From Gilvimarinus japonicus (GTDB lineage Bacteria > Pseudomonadota > Gammaproteobacteria > Pseudomonadales > Cellvibrionaceae), in the NCBI RefSeq assembly GCF_042847215.1, contig NZ_AP031500.1:3844001-3908000 (forward strand): a stretch of DNA of 64,000 nucleotides, read 5' to 3'. This document shows positions 1 to 8,852 of the stretch, piece by piece. Every line of letters starts with the position of its first letter. The stretch's first letter is position 1. Position numbers and translations under genes: made by a program. A model generated the notes under the pieces. It saw nothing but the letters and a program-made list of their open reading frames with translations, did not search any database and was not told the origin of the DNA.

Positions 1-929
1 CTGAAGAAAAACGCCTTCGGGTTATGGAAATTATCAATCGAACCGGTTACACCCCCAACAGCTTGGGCGTCGGTTTGCGCAAAGCCAAAAGTAATCGCTT
101 GGTGGCGATTATCCCAGATGCCATCAGCGCCTTTAACTACCCCGTGATTCGCGCCATCGAGAGTATCGCACTGGAACATGGTTATTCTCTTTTGCTGGGT
201 GACACCCAAGAAATGGTCAGCCGCGAGCGCTCGTTTGCCGCTATGGTACGCTCGCGCCAAGCCGACGGTATTTTGTTATTTTGTCCACGCCTGCCATTTG
301 ATGTCGAGCCCTCGATTCCGCTATCCGAGCAGCTTCCGCCGTTAGTGAACGCCTGCGAGCTGGTCCCCATCAACGGTCTAGCACAAGTTGATATAGACAA
401 CGCCCTAGCCGCCGAAGACGGCGTCAATTATTTACTCTCGCTCGGGCATAAACGTATAGGCGTCGTCGCCGGCAACCTTACGTCTCCCAGCACGCGTAAT
501 CGCCTAGAGGGCTATCGCCGTGCGATCCATAAAGCTGGTATTGCCTACGATGACAGTATCGTAAAGGTAGGAGATTACGGCCTGGAAAAAGCCGAGCGCG
601 CCACGTTAGATTTAATACAGTGCCCCAACCGCCCTACCGCTATTTTTGCCTTTAGCGATGAAATGGCCCTGAGTTGCATATCCACGTTATACAAACAGCA
701 ACTACAAGTACCGCGGGATATTTCGGTATTGGGCTTCGACAATATTTCGTATGCCAATTACTGCAACCCAGCATTAACCACCGTCGCGCAACCGATGGCA
801 GACATCGGTAAAGTCTGTATGGAATTATTGCTACCGCAACTTAATGGCGAGCCGATGCCAGTCATTAAGCGCGTGCTAAAACACGAACTGATTGTTCGTG
901 CCAGTACTGGGCCGGCGCCTACGCGCTAG
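1..929 (+). CDS. LacI-family transcriptional regulator (5' end outside window)
   Basis: A sugar-responsive repressor of the LacI/GalR family. The reading frame is open from base 3. The residues before the first ATG (position 24) already read as the end of the LacI helix-turn-helix and hinge, so the true start lies upstream and the gene is partial. The hinge (TPNSLGVGLRKAKSN) is followed by a periplasmic-binding-protein-like effector domain with the usual closing segments (GVVAGN, FAFSDEMAL, SVLGFDN). It is convergent with the SMP-30-like gene, with 11 bp between the stops. The effector and targets are unknown. LacI-type palindromes in this window (11436 and 52525) are possible sites for this or another regulator of the family. 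Confidence 0.9.
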   Translation, partial: EEKRLRVMEIINRTGYTPNSLGVGLRKAKSNRLVAIIPDAISAFNYPVIRAIESIALEHGYSLLLGDTQEMVSRERSFAAMVRSRQADGILLFCPRLPFDVEPSIPLSEQLPPLVNACELVPINGLAQVDIDNALAAEDGVNYLLSLGHKRIGVVAGNLTSPSTRNRLEGYRRAIHKAGIAYDDSIVKVGDYGLEKAERATLDLIQCPNRPTAIFAFSDEMALSCISTLYKQQLQVPRDISVLGFDNISYANYCNPALTTVAQPMADIGKVCMELLLPQLNGEPMPVIKRVLKHELIVRASTGPAPTR

Positions 930-940
930 CCGTTATTGGG

Positions 941-1852
941 CTACTGGTGTTTTGCCCGCAATTTAGCCCAATCACTGCCGGGTACATCATTGATAAACGA
1001 TTCGATCGTGCCGCGTTTTTGCATGGTTACAAACGCACGCTTACCGTCCTTGCCCCCAAAGGTGATATTAGTCGGGTGTTGTCCGCTCAGTTGTATCTCG
1101 CGCAATAACTTACCCTCTGGTGAAAGCACGGCAACTTTGCCAGCGCCATAGCGAGCAACATACAGGTTTCCCTCAACATCCACGCTCATGCCGTCCATGC
1201 CAAAATCGGCAAACTGAAAAAACAATTGCTTATTGGTAATGTTCCCGTCGGCGGCAACATCATAGCGCCAGATATTACGCTGGACACTCTCATTTACGTA
1301 TAAAACACTGCCATCGGGACTTAGTTCGATGCCGTTGGTAGTGCCCATACCCGCCTCTAGCAAATGGGTTACACCAGCGACATCGATGCGCCAAAGCTGT
1401 CCCGTACTGTCGGGCCAGTTAGGATCGCTGGCGTATACGCTACCATTATCAGCAATAACGATATCATTCGGCTGATTCATCGCATCATCATGAGCGAATA
1501 CGCTTACGCGCTTATCCGACATAGACACTTTTAAAATATTGTGATTCACATAATCGGCAATCAACATATCACCAGCAGCGTCAAAACGAATAGCATTGCC
1601 TACACTGTCGGCGTCTAGCTCGATAAAAATTCGAGCTTTATTTTTATCCGTCACTCTACCAATAGTCCCTTGGCGCTCAAGGTTAACCGCATAAAGATTA
1701 CCCGCCCCATCAACCGCCGGCCCTTCCACGCCACTCGTAAAGCTATTCTCAGGCAACCAGGTCTCCGACTCACTGGCAGGCGGTGCATCTGCGCCGGCGA
1801 CTTGCGCCATCAGGCACATTGCTAAAACCTGATAAAACATTGTATTTTTCAT
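941..1852 (-). CDS. Secreted SMP-30/gluconolactonase-like beta-propeller protein
   Basis: A 303-residue protein with an N-terminal signal peptide (hydrophobic stretch, likely cleavage near residue 21 after AGA). The rest consists of repeated blades of the kind found in the SMP-30/gluconolactonase/LRE family: GPAVDGAGNLYAVN, QPNDIVIADNGSVYASD, TNGIELSPDGSVLYVNES, DGMSVDVEGNLYVARYG. Family members are metal-dependent lactonases, and this one would act in the periplasm on a sugar lactone. The substrate cannot be told. The gene is separated from the GH20 gene upstream by a terminator at 1931-1952, so it is probably transcribed on its own. Confidence 0.8.
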   Translation of the reverse strand: MKNTMFYQVLAMCLMAQVAGADAPPASESETWLPENSFTSGVEGPAVDGAGNLYAVNLERQGTIGRVTDKNKARIFIELDADSVGNAIRFDAAGDMLIADYVNHNILKVSMSDKRVSVFAHDDAMNQPNDIVIADNGSVYASDPNWPDSTGQLWRIDVAGVTHLLEAGMGTTNGIELSPDGSVLYVNESVQRNIWRYDVAADGNITNKQLFFQFADFGMDGMSVDVEGNLYVARYGAGKVAVLSPEGKLLREIQLSGQHPTNITFGGKDGKRAFVTMQKRGTIESFINDVPGSDWAKLRAKHQ

Positions 1853-1930
1853 CGTATTAACACCATTGCCTGCCGAGCATTAGGTCTCGGGCGTCACTAA
1901 TAAAACCTCAAAGCGCTGAGGCGCAAGAAT

Positions 1931-1952
1931 AAAAAAGGTGCCCGCAGGCACC
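1931..1952 (-). terminator. Rho-independent terminator after the GH20 gene
   Basis: Read on the minus strand, a GGTGCC / GGCACC stem with a four-base loop is followed by six T. It lies 28 bp past the GH20 stop codon and ends the minus-strand operon that starts with the deaminase-like gene. Confidence 0.8.
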
Positions 1953-1979
1953 AAAGCCAGTATGGAACAGACTTTAATT

Positions 1980-4445
1980 TTACTTGAGTTGATGCAATTT
2001 AAAGCAAGAGTCTCGCAATAGCTCCGCGACAGGTTGCGCCGGCGCAACGATCATCTCGTGTTGAATTTGCATGGCCATATCCAGCTCAAGTTGAGCTTGC
2101 TTACACTGAGCCGCCGTCAAAGGTTTATCTTTCGACTCGGCGTTTAACAAACGCAGCCCCCAATCACTTACCGACTGCAGCGATTGAGTTACCGGCAACA
2201 GATCAACCGGGTCGAGCTTTTGCAACTTGATCAATAACGCACTTGCATCTTTGTGCCATTGATTTAGCTGAGTTCTGACCGGCAGCAGCGCGCTGTTATC
2301 GTCAGGGTTTTCTGCCCAACGATTTAGATCCTCAGAAAACTTTTGCGTAAAACGACTTTCAGCCGGTAAATAGTCGGCAAAATTATTTAACGAATCTCGG
2401 CGAGAATAAGTCGCGTTGGTCGACTTCTCATGGTGACGGTGGTAGTACTGTGCAGGCTCTAACGCGCGACTTAACGCTATGACCAACTCCCGCTGCGACT
2501 CGGGCACAAGTGCTTGCTGCGCCGCTCGCTGCTGAGCAAAATGCTGCAAGCCGACCACCTCGGCAGACCACTGAGACACAAGATCTAAGCGTTGATACAT
2601 AAAATCAGCATCGCGCAATTCACGGCTCGACCACAAGCGCTCGGCCACCACAAACGCTCGCGGCCAAAGGCGAATATCAATGGTGTGCTCATTCACCATT
2701 TCGGTCCATAACGCCGCTTCACCACCGAGCAACAGATGCTGGTTGTCCGGGGCAATAAGATCTTTGGCTATCGCCGTTGGCAGCGCCGAGCCTGCAATCC
2801 GGTTACTACCCACTAACTCGCCCGTTAAAGCGTAGGGTGCGTTAGCTACAACCACCGGTCCGTGCAAGCCATCACCATCGACGCTAAGCGCCGCGTGCAT
2901 TGGCCCCATCCACGTATCTAACGTAAAACTGATATACCCATCGCGCCAGGTTAACTCGCTCACGCTGGCGCGCGATTTACCCTTAAAATCGATAAAGCCG
3001 CGTAACGATTCACCGGCGCCAATCACACTTAAAGTGCCAGCCACATCGCTGCCGCGCTTGCGCGGCATGGTAAACTTCCAGCTGCGCCACCGCTCGCCTT
3101 TATGAGCGGTGGTATCGATACTAAGCGGTTGCGGCGCAAGGGTTACCCGATAGTGATACGCCGAGTTTTGCGGTTGGTCGAGATAAAAACCCGTCGATAG
3201 CAGCGCCGGAAACCCGGCATTAACGGCACGACCTAACGCGTCTGGCCCGCGCCAACTTTGCACCACTGTCCCCTCGGCTAAATCCGGGTGCAACACTTCA
3301 TCCCAGCCGACCATACTGCGATTTAGCTCGGCAAGAATAGACGCTAATCGAGCGTTAAAATAAGTATGTAAGGCGTGCTCATCAGCCAGTGCATGCTCTG
3401 CCATAAACGCCTGAATTTTCTCGTTAGCCTGCCAGTGCTCCGGGTCGATTTCATCGCCGCCAATGTGCACATAAGCAAACGGAAACAGCTCGGCCACTTC
3501 TTGCAAAATGGTTTTGGCAAAAGTGTAAACATCTTCGTTGGCGGGGTTAAGTAACGGCTTATGCACCCCCCAGCGGTCTTCCGGCTGGTAAGGGCCGGGC
3601 GCAGACATAAGCTCGGGGTACGCCACCGCGATGGCGCTGGCATGCCCCGGCATATCAACCTCGGGCAGCACATAAATACCGCGCGCATCGGCGTAGGCAA
3701 TAACCGCTAAAATTTCTTTGCGAGTATAAAACTGACCGTTTGCCGCCAATTGGGTTAACTTAGGGTAAGCGCGCGATTCAAACCGCCAGCCCTGATCGTC
3801 GGTTAAGTGCCAATGCAGCACATTCAGCTTTGCTGCGGCCATGCCGTCGATTTGACGCTTGATAGTCGCGACTGGTAAAAAATGCCGCACGGAATCTAAC
3901 AACACGCCGCGCCACGCAAAGCGCGGGGCATCGTCGATAACAATATACGGCAACTGTACCGGGCCCTGATCGCCCGCCAGTTGCATTAAAGTGGTTAACG
4001 CGTGCAACACTCCTAAATCGGTGGCGGCCGAAATGGTAATGCCAGCATCGCTAACGGCCAGCTGATAAGATTCGTCGGCGCGTTTCAGCTCATCAGTGGG
4101 CACATTAATGGCGCCAGAGCTTTTCTCTAACGGGCGCAATTTAATGATCGCGCTAGCGGCATTATCGTTTACCCCAGAGCGGCGCGACAAAACCGTATTA
4201 AGCCGCTGCAATGCCGCCTTAGCCCGCGGGGTAACGGCGCCGGGGTTGGCAAACTGCAGTGGCGCCTTGACGGCTAAGTGCCCATCCTGACGAACTACCG
4301 ATTGCGGGTACGGCATTAATGCTAATGGTGTTTGCCCAGCGGTAGAATCCGATGCAGCCATTAAAGGCACGGCTACCAGTGAAAGTAAAACAGCCGCCAG
4401 ACACAGCCCGCCCTTACAAAACCGTTTAACGAAGGTTAAAAACAC
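1980..4445 (-). CDS. Beta-N-acetylhexosaminidase, GH20, with an in-barrel insertion
   Basis: An exported enzyme expected to remove terminal N-acetylglucosamine or N-acetylgalactosamine from oligosaccharides. The signal peptide covers about residues 1-31. The GH20 N-terminal domain runs to about 165, and the TIM barrel starts at about 173. The catalytic pair is D331-E332 in HIGGDE; HWHLTDDQGW (211-220) and LGGEAALWTE (573-582) are standard barrel motifs. At 821 residues it is longer than usual. Residues of about 433-570, between YLDQPQ and LGGEAALW, form a beta-rich insertion with no counterpart in a minimal GH20 barrel. The start overlaps the stop of the deaminase-like gene by 10 bp, so the two are translationally linked. 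The context suggests amino-sugar or glycopeptide use. Confidence 0.92.
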   Translation of the reverse strand: MFLTFVKRFCKGGLCLAAVLLSLVAVPLMAASDSTAGQTPLALMPYPQSVVRQDGHLAVKAPLQFANPGAVTPRAKAALQRLNTVLSRRSGVNDNAASAIIKLRPLEKSSGAINVPTDELKRADESYQLAVSDAGITISAATDLGVLHALTTLMQLAGDQGPVQLPYIVIDDAPRFAWRGVLLDSVRHFLPVATIKRQIDGMAAAKLNVLHWHLTDDQGWRFESRAYPKLTQLAANGQFYTRKEILAVIAYADARGIYVLPEVDMPGHASAIAVAYPELMSAPGPYQPEDRWGVHKPLLNPANEDVYTFAKTILQEVAELFPFAYVHIGGDEIDPEHWQANEKIQAFMAEHALADEHALHTYFNARLASILAELNRSMVGWDEVLHPDLAEGTVVQSWRGPDALGRAVNAGFPALLSTGFYLDQPQNSAYHYRVTLAPQPLSIDTTAHKGERWRSWKFTMPRKRGSDVAGTLSVIGAGESLRGFIDFKGKSRASVSELTWRDGYISFTLDTWMGPMHAALSVDGDGLHGPVVVANAPYALTGELVGSNRIAGSALPTAIAKDLIAPDNQHLLLGGEAALWTEMVNEHTIDIRLWPRAFVVAERLWSSRELRDADFMYQRLDLVSQWSAEVVGLQHFAQQRAAQQALVPESQRELVIALSRALEPAQYYHRHHEKSTNATYSRRDSLNNFADYLPAESRFTQKFSEDLNRWAENPDDNSALLPVRTQLNQWHKDASALLIKLQKLDPVDLLPVTQSLQSVSDWGLRLLNAESKDKPLTAAQCKQAQLELDMAMQIQHEMIVAPAQPVAELLRDSCFKLHQLK

Positions 4446-5692
4446 GTATCCACCTGCTCTAACACGTTGTAGTTATCATCAATCACATTCAGCTTGCGCC
4501 ATTTATCAAAGGTCAGGCACGGATGTGATGTCGATAGCGCAATAATGTCACCAACGTTAAGATCGGCGTTAGGGTCAAAACGCATGGCGCTGTGCTGATC
4601 CATAATGTGGTACACCTCCCACTCGGGGGGCGGCGTTACGGGCACCTGCCAGCCGGGGCGATAATGCAAACTCGGTTGCGGCAAGCCGGCATCAAAGGCG
4701 GCGTCGCGCTTACCCAAGGTTAAAACCGCCTCGCCCGGCTCGGGAATCGACTGCACATAAGCCCAAATCTCTAACGCCGACTGTAAATCGCCGCTTACCG
4801 CGCAGCTATCACCCAGGCGCTCGCGCACTTTTTGCTGGGCTTCCATATAGATGCCCTGATCGTGAATCAGGTAACAACCGGGGCGAATCAGCGGCACAAA
4901 CAACTCGGTGTCTACCTCGGCAAATACATCGCAAACGATGTCGTACCACGCCGAACCGGCGCCCGTTAAAATGGCTTTATCGGCAGCAAACAAACCTCGC
5001 TGCATTAATAGCTCGGCGATGTTGCGCACCTTTAGTAGGTGCTCACGAATTTTGGCCGGCGCATCGGCGCCGCCGATAACACCTTCATAGGTTTCTACCC
5101 CGACCAGCGCCAGACTTGGTTCGCGTGCAATCGCGGCACACACAGTTTCGACCTGCTCTTGTGTGCGGCAACCACAACGGCCACCGGTTACGCCAATCTC
5201 AAGCAAAACATTTAGTGTCAGGCCACACGCTTTAAAATAACGCCCCAACTGCTCGACGTTTGCCACTGAGTCCACCAGACAGTAAAACTCAAACGAGGCA
5301 TCGGCCAGCAACTCGGCCACCAGCGCCATGTTGCCGCGGCCGACTAACTGGTTGGCCATTAACACCCGATCAATACCCGCACGGTAAGCCGCCGTGGCCT
5401 GCGGCGCGGTGGCAACCGTAAGCCCCCAGGCCCCGGCATCGCGCTGACGCTGAAAGAACGCCGGGGTCATGGTGGTTTTGCCGTGGGGCGCCAGCGCCAC
5501 ACCGCGGGAGGCGGCAAAGCGCTGCATCCAGCTGACGTTGTTATCTAACCGCGATTGATAAATAACCGCCGCCGGCAGGCTCACCGCCTCGCTCAGCAGG
5601 TTTAACGTCGGCGCCGACGCACCGGCCGTACCTTTATCAAGGGCGGGACGAAAATACGCGGAGGTAGGGTGGACGGGGGCACTGTCACTCAT
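4436..5692 (-). CDS. D-serine/D-threonine deaminase-like PLP enzyme (alanine-racemase fold)
   Basis: A 418-residue protein of the DSD1/low-specificity D-amino-acid deaminase family (fold-type III PLP enzymes). The PLP-lysine segment APHGKTTMTP near the N-terminus is characteristic. The C-terminal part carries the family's metal-site region, with DQHS and SHPCLTFDKW. It probably converts a D-amino acid to a 2-oxo acid and ammonia through an enamine intermediate. The start at 5692 was chosen because AAAGG lies about 7 bases upstream and the residues before it are not family-like; a longer frame opens at 5746. It is the first gene of the minus-strand unit and is divergent from the RpiR regulator. 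A RidA enzyme in the same cluster fits imine clearance. Confidence 0.85.
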   Translation of the reverse strand: MSDSAPVHPTSAYFRPALDKGTAGASAPTLNLLSEAVSLPAAVIYQSRLDNNVSWMQRFAASRGVALAPHGKTTMTPAFFQRQRDAGAWGLTVATAPQATAAYRAGIDRVLMANQLVGRGNMALVAELLADASFEFYCLVDSVANVEQLGRYFKACGLTLNVLLEIGVTGGRCGCRTQEQVETVCAAIAREPSLALVGVETYEGVIGGADAPAKIREHLLKVRNIAELLMQRGLFAADKAILTGAGSAWYDIVCDVFAEVDTELFVPLIRPGCYLIHDQGIYMEAQQKVRERLGDSCAVSGDLQSALEIWAYVQSIPEPGEAVLTLGKRDAAFDAGLPQPSLHYRPGWQVPVTPPPEWEVYHIMDQHSAMRFDPNADLNVGDIIALSTSHPCLTFDKWRKLNVIDDNYNVLEQVDTCF

Positions 5693-5981
5693 GGCGGGCC
5701 TTTTACATCGAGTTATAACCAAATTTATCGCGAGTGCAACGGGCACAGCTCACTGCATCTAGGCGCACCACTCTAGCGCCCCTTAGGGGCCTTGTCGCCT
5801 CGTCGCTATATTTGCTTTCAATCTAATGATAATAAATAACTATACTTTTAGTCAATCTTTGATACTTACAATCACTGCAGTTATACTTGGTTTGGCGTAT
5901 TCTCATATCTAGTGCGGCAGTCGCCCCAAAGCGTCTGCCGCACGCCTTAAGACTCATAGAAGATATGGAAGGATACCCAAC
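5693..5981. promoter_or_regulatory. Divergent promoter region between the deaminase-like gene and rpiR-type gene
   Basis: This 289-bp non-coding stretch must hold the promoters for both arms of the D-amino-acid cluster. It is AT-rich from about 5800 to 5900 and has a short palindrome (GCCCC-TTA-GGGGC) at 5778-5790. The RpiR-family regulator encoded beside it is the obvious candidate to bind here. No operator can be assigned with confidence. Confidence 0.5.
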
Positions 5982-6848
5982 GTGACCCATGAACCCGACA
6001 TTGTCTCGCGCATTAGCACCATGTTTGGACAGCTGCGTGGCGCAGAGCAAAAAATAGCCCGTGTCGTGCTGGACGACATGACGTTTGCCGCGCACGCCAA
6101 TATTAGCGAGCTGGCCGAGCGCGCCGGCGTAAGCGAAGCGACAATTACCCGCTTTGCGCGCGCCGTAGATTGCACCAATGTGCGCGATTTAAAACTGCGA
6201 TTAGCGCAGTCTTTGGCGGTTGGTCAACGGTTTTATACCGAGGCAAAAGTCGAGCCCAGCTCAACCCACGGGGTTTATGAGGCCGTAAAAACGGCGCTAG
6301 AGCACAATGCCGCACTGATGACCGAAAAGGTCATTCGCGGCGCGATCGAGTTGTTATCGCCCGCCAAACAAGTGCTGATATTTGGGGTGGGCGGCGGCTC
6401 AACGGTGATGGCGCAAGAGTTTCAGTACCGTTTGTTTCGCTTAGGTTTTAGCGCCGCGGCATACTCCGACCCGATGCTAATGCGCATGGCCGCGGCCTCG
6501 GTAGACAGCAGCGATGTGGTGATTTGCCTGTCGGTAGGCGGCTACAGCCCCGACGTGCAAGATGCCATGGAGATTGCCCAAGAGTACGGCGCACGCGCGC
6601 TGGGCATCACCACTAAAGATTCACCGCTGGGCCGAGGCGTCGACCAGCTGGTACCCATCGAGACGATGGAGACCGATTTTATTTTTAAACCCAGTGCTTC
6701 GCGCTACGTGATGCTGGCGGCCATTGATGTTCTGGCAACCGAGCTCGCCACCCGCCACAAACGCAAAAGCCGGGAAACGCTCAGGCGTATTAAACACACT
6801 CTGGACAACCACAAGCAAGGTCAGGACCGCCTACCTTTAGGGGACTGA
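5982..6848 (+). CDS. RpiR/MurR-family regulator (HTH + SIS domain)
   Basis: A 288-residue transcription factor. The N-terminal HTH_6 domain (about residues 1-77) contains the helix-turn-helix ISELAERAGVSEATITRFARA. The C-terminal SIS domain (about 125-265) binds phosphosugars in this family; IFGVGGGSTVMAQEF and SVGGYSPDVQDAMEIA are its core segments. It is divergent from the deaminase-GH20 unit and precedes the D-aminoacylase gene by 62 bp. It is therefore probably the local regulator. The effector is unknown; an amino-sugar phosphate would fit the family and the GH20 neighbour. Confidence 0.9.
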   Translation: MTHEPDIVSRISTMFGQLRGAEQKIARVVLDDMTFAAHANISELAERAGVSEATITRFARAVDCTNVRDLKLRLAQSLAVGQRFYTEAKVEPSSTHGVYEAVKTALEHNAALMTEKVIRGAIELLSPAKQVLIFGVGGGSTVMAQEFQYRLFRLGFSAAAYSDPMLMRMAAASVDSSDVVICLSVGGYSPDVQDAMEIAQEYGARALGITTKDSPLGRGVDQLVPIETMETDFIFKPSASRYVMLAAIDVLATELATRHKRKSRETLRRIKHTLDNHKQGQDRLPLGD

Positions 6849-6910
6849 CACGCCGGCGTCCGGAGTGTATCAATCAGAGGTAATCCAGGGATGGAGTTGG
6901 TGAGTTTCTT

Positions 6911-8392
6911 ATGGTTTTTGATACAGTTATTCGTGGCGCCCAAGTAGTCGATGGTACCGGCGGCCCTATTTACACCGCCGATGTCGGCCTTTTAAACGGC
7001 CGCATTCACGATATTGCCATAAGCCTTAAAGGCGATGCCCGCGAGGTTATCGATGCCACAGGCTTACATCTGGCGCCGGGCTTTATTGACGTGCACACCC
7101 ACGATGACATTAATGTTATCGACGCCCCGACAATGCCCACCAAAATTAGCCAAGGCGTCACCACCGTGATTGTCGGTAACTGCGGCATCAGCGCCAGCCC
7201 CGTGCGCTTAACATGCGCCCCGCCCGACCCACTCAATCTATTGGGCCAGCAATCGGATTTTTGCTACCCGCGCTTTAGCGATTACGCCAATGCCGTCAGC
7301 CGCGCCCAGCCCAGCGTTAATGTCGGGGCATTAGTGGGCCACACCGCGATTCGCAACAACCACATGAGCGAGCTTAACCGCAGTGCCAGCGCGCCAGAGC
7401 TAGAGTCCATGTGCGCCGATTTACGCCAGGCAATGGCCGACGGCGCGCTGGGTATGAGCTCGGGCCTGGCCTACGCCAGCGCAAAACGATCCAGCATTGA
7501 CGAAGTCAAAGCCATGGTCGCCGAGCTCGGCCGCGCCGGCGGTATTTACACCACGCACTTACGCACTGAGTTTGACGGTATTTTAGAGGCCATGGACGAG
7601 GCGTTTATCACCTCCGAGCACGGCAAAGTGCCGTTAATCATCTCGCATTTAAAATGTGCCGGCAAAGGTAACTGGGGCCGCAGCGAGCAATTGCTTAACA
7701 CCTTAGAAATCGCCGCAAAAACGCAAAACATCGGGTGCGATTGCTACCCCTACGCCGCCAGCTCCAGCACTTTAGATTTAGCGCAAGTCACCAGCGATAC
7801 CGATATTTTTATTACCTGGTCAGACCCTGCGCCCGAACAAGCCGGCCGCTATTTACACGAGATTGCCGAACACTGGCAATGCGATTTAATAAGCGCCGCA
7901 AAACGCCTACAACCTGCCGGCGCCGTGTATTACTGCATGGCCGAACAAGACGTAGCCAATATTTTACGCTACCCGCGCACCATGATCGGCTCCGACGGGC
8001 TACCCAAAGATCCGCACCCGCACCCGCGTTTGTGGGGCACCTTCCCCCGCGTTATTGGCCACTACAGCCGCGACACAGGCTTATTCGCGTTAAACGAAGC
8101 CGTGCATAAAATGAGCGGCTTAAGTGCCCGGCAGTTTCAGCTGGATGGCCGCGGCGAAATAAAACCCGGCAATTGGGCCGACCTTGTGTTGTTTGATTAT
8201 CAAAACGTGCGTGACCTCGCCACCTTTGAAAATCCCCAACAAGCCGCCAGCGGTATCGAGCGCGTGTGGGTAAACGGGGTGTTAAGTTACTGCCCCAATC
8301 AAACTGTGCCCGGCCGCGCCGGACAATTTTTATTCCGTCAGTCACAAGCGGCTGACGCGTTATTAACAGAGGAGAAACTTTGTGAGCATTAA
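6911..8392 (+). CDS. N-acyl-D-amino-acid deacylase (D-aminoacylase)
   Basis: A 493-residue zinc amidohydrolase that removes the acyl group from N-acyl-D-amino acids. The metal-binding HxH is in GFIDVHTHDD (H62, H64). The family cysteine is in GNCGISASP (C91), the next histidines are in SHLKCAGKGNWG, and the late aspartate region is GSDGLPKDPHPHPRLWGTFPR. The last is the signature separating D-aminoacylases from dihydroorotases. There is no signal peptide, so it acts in the cytoplasm. Its end overlaps the RidA start by 11 bp. With the D-amino-acid deaminase-like enzyme it forms a plausible two-step path from N-acyl-D-amino acid to 2-oxo acid. Confidence 0.92.
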   Translation: MVFDTVIRGAQVVDGTGGPIYTADVGLLNGRIHDIAISLKGDAREVIDATGLHLAPGFIDVHTHDDINVIDAPTMPTKISQGVTTVIVGNCGISASPVRLTCAPPDPLNLLGQQSDFCYPRFSDYANAVSRAQPSVNVGALVGHTAIRNNHMSELNRSASAPELESMCADLRQAMADGALGMSSGLAYASAKRSSIDEVKAMVAELGRAGGIYTTHLRTEFDGILEAMDEAFITSEHGKVPLIISHLKCAGKGNWGRSEQLLNTLEIAAKTQNIGCDCYPYAASSSTLDLAQVTSDTDIFITWSDPAPEQAGRYLHEIAEHWQCDLISAAKRLQPAGAVYYCMAEQDVANILRYPRTMIGSDGLPKDPHPHPRLWGTFPRVIGHYSRDTGLFALNEAVHKMSGLSARQFQLDGRGEIKPGNWADLVLFDYQNVRDLATFENPQQAASGIERVWVNGVLSYCPNQTVPGRAGQFLFRQSQAADALLTEEKLCEH

Positions 8393-8771
8393 ACGTTATG
8401 GCGCTGAGGGTAGCACCGGTACCGGTGGGCAGCATTTGCCTTTTTCACACGCGGCGGGCGCCGATGGCTGGCTGTATGTCTCGGGGCAGACTCCCATGAC
8501 TGACGGCGAAGTGGTCGAGGGTAGCATTGCCGAACAATCGCAGCTGGCCATCGATAATTGCCTAAAGATTATGCAAAACGCCGGGTACGATCGTGAGCAT
8601 GTGGTGCACCTTACCGTCATTCTAACCGATGCGCGTTACTTTCAATCGTTTAACAAAGTGTTTAAAGATAACTTTGGCGATCACCCACCGGCACGCATTT
8701 GCTCGGTGTGCGATTTAGTCGTCGACTGCAAAGTCGAGGTTGGTATTATCTGTTACAAAAAGCCGGAATAA
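8382..8771 (+). CDS. RidA-family reactive intermediate deaminase
   Basis: A 129-residue YjgF/YER057c/UK114-family protein. RidA enzymes hydrolyse enamines and imines released by PLP enzymes. The substrate-binding arginine is in PPARICSVCDLVVDCKVEV, and the SGQTP motif lies near residue 30. The start is GTG at 8382 with GGAG 8 bases upstream, overlapping the D-aminoacylase stop. Placement with a PLP-dependent D-amino-acid deaminase-like enzyme supports a role in finishing the deamination. Confidence 0.9.
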   Translation: MSIKRYGAEGSTGTGGQHLPFSHAAGADGWLYVSGQTPMTDGEVVEGSIAEQSQLAIDNCLKIMQNAGYDREHVVHLTVILTDARYFQSFNKVFKDNFGDHPPARICSVCDLVVDCKVEVGIICYKKPE

Positions 8772-8776
8772 TACAT

Positions 8777-8801
8777 GTGGCGTCCTAAACGCGGGCGCCA
8801 C
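8777..8801. other. Intergenic hairpin between ridA-like and symporter genes
   Basis: GTGGCG at 8777-8782 pairs with CGCCAC at 8796-8801. No T-run follows on the plus strand, so it is more likely an mRNA stability or partial-termination hairpin than a full terminator. Confidence 0.4.
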
Positions 8802-8852
8802 AATCTGCTTGGTTTCTATCATTCTAATAATTCGTGACACTGCGCACCCACT

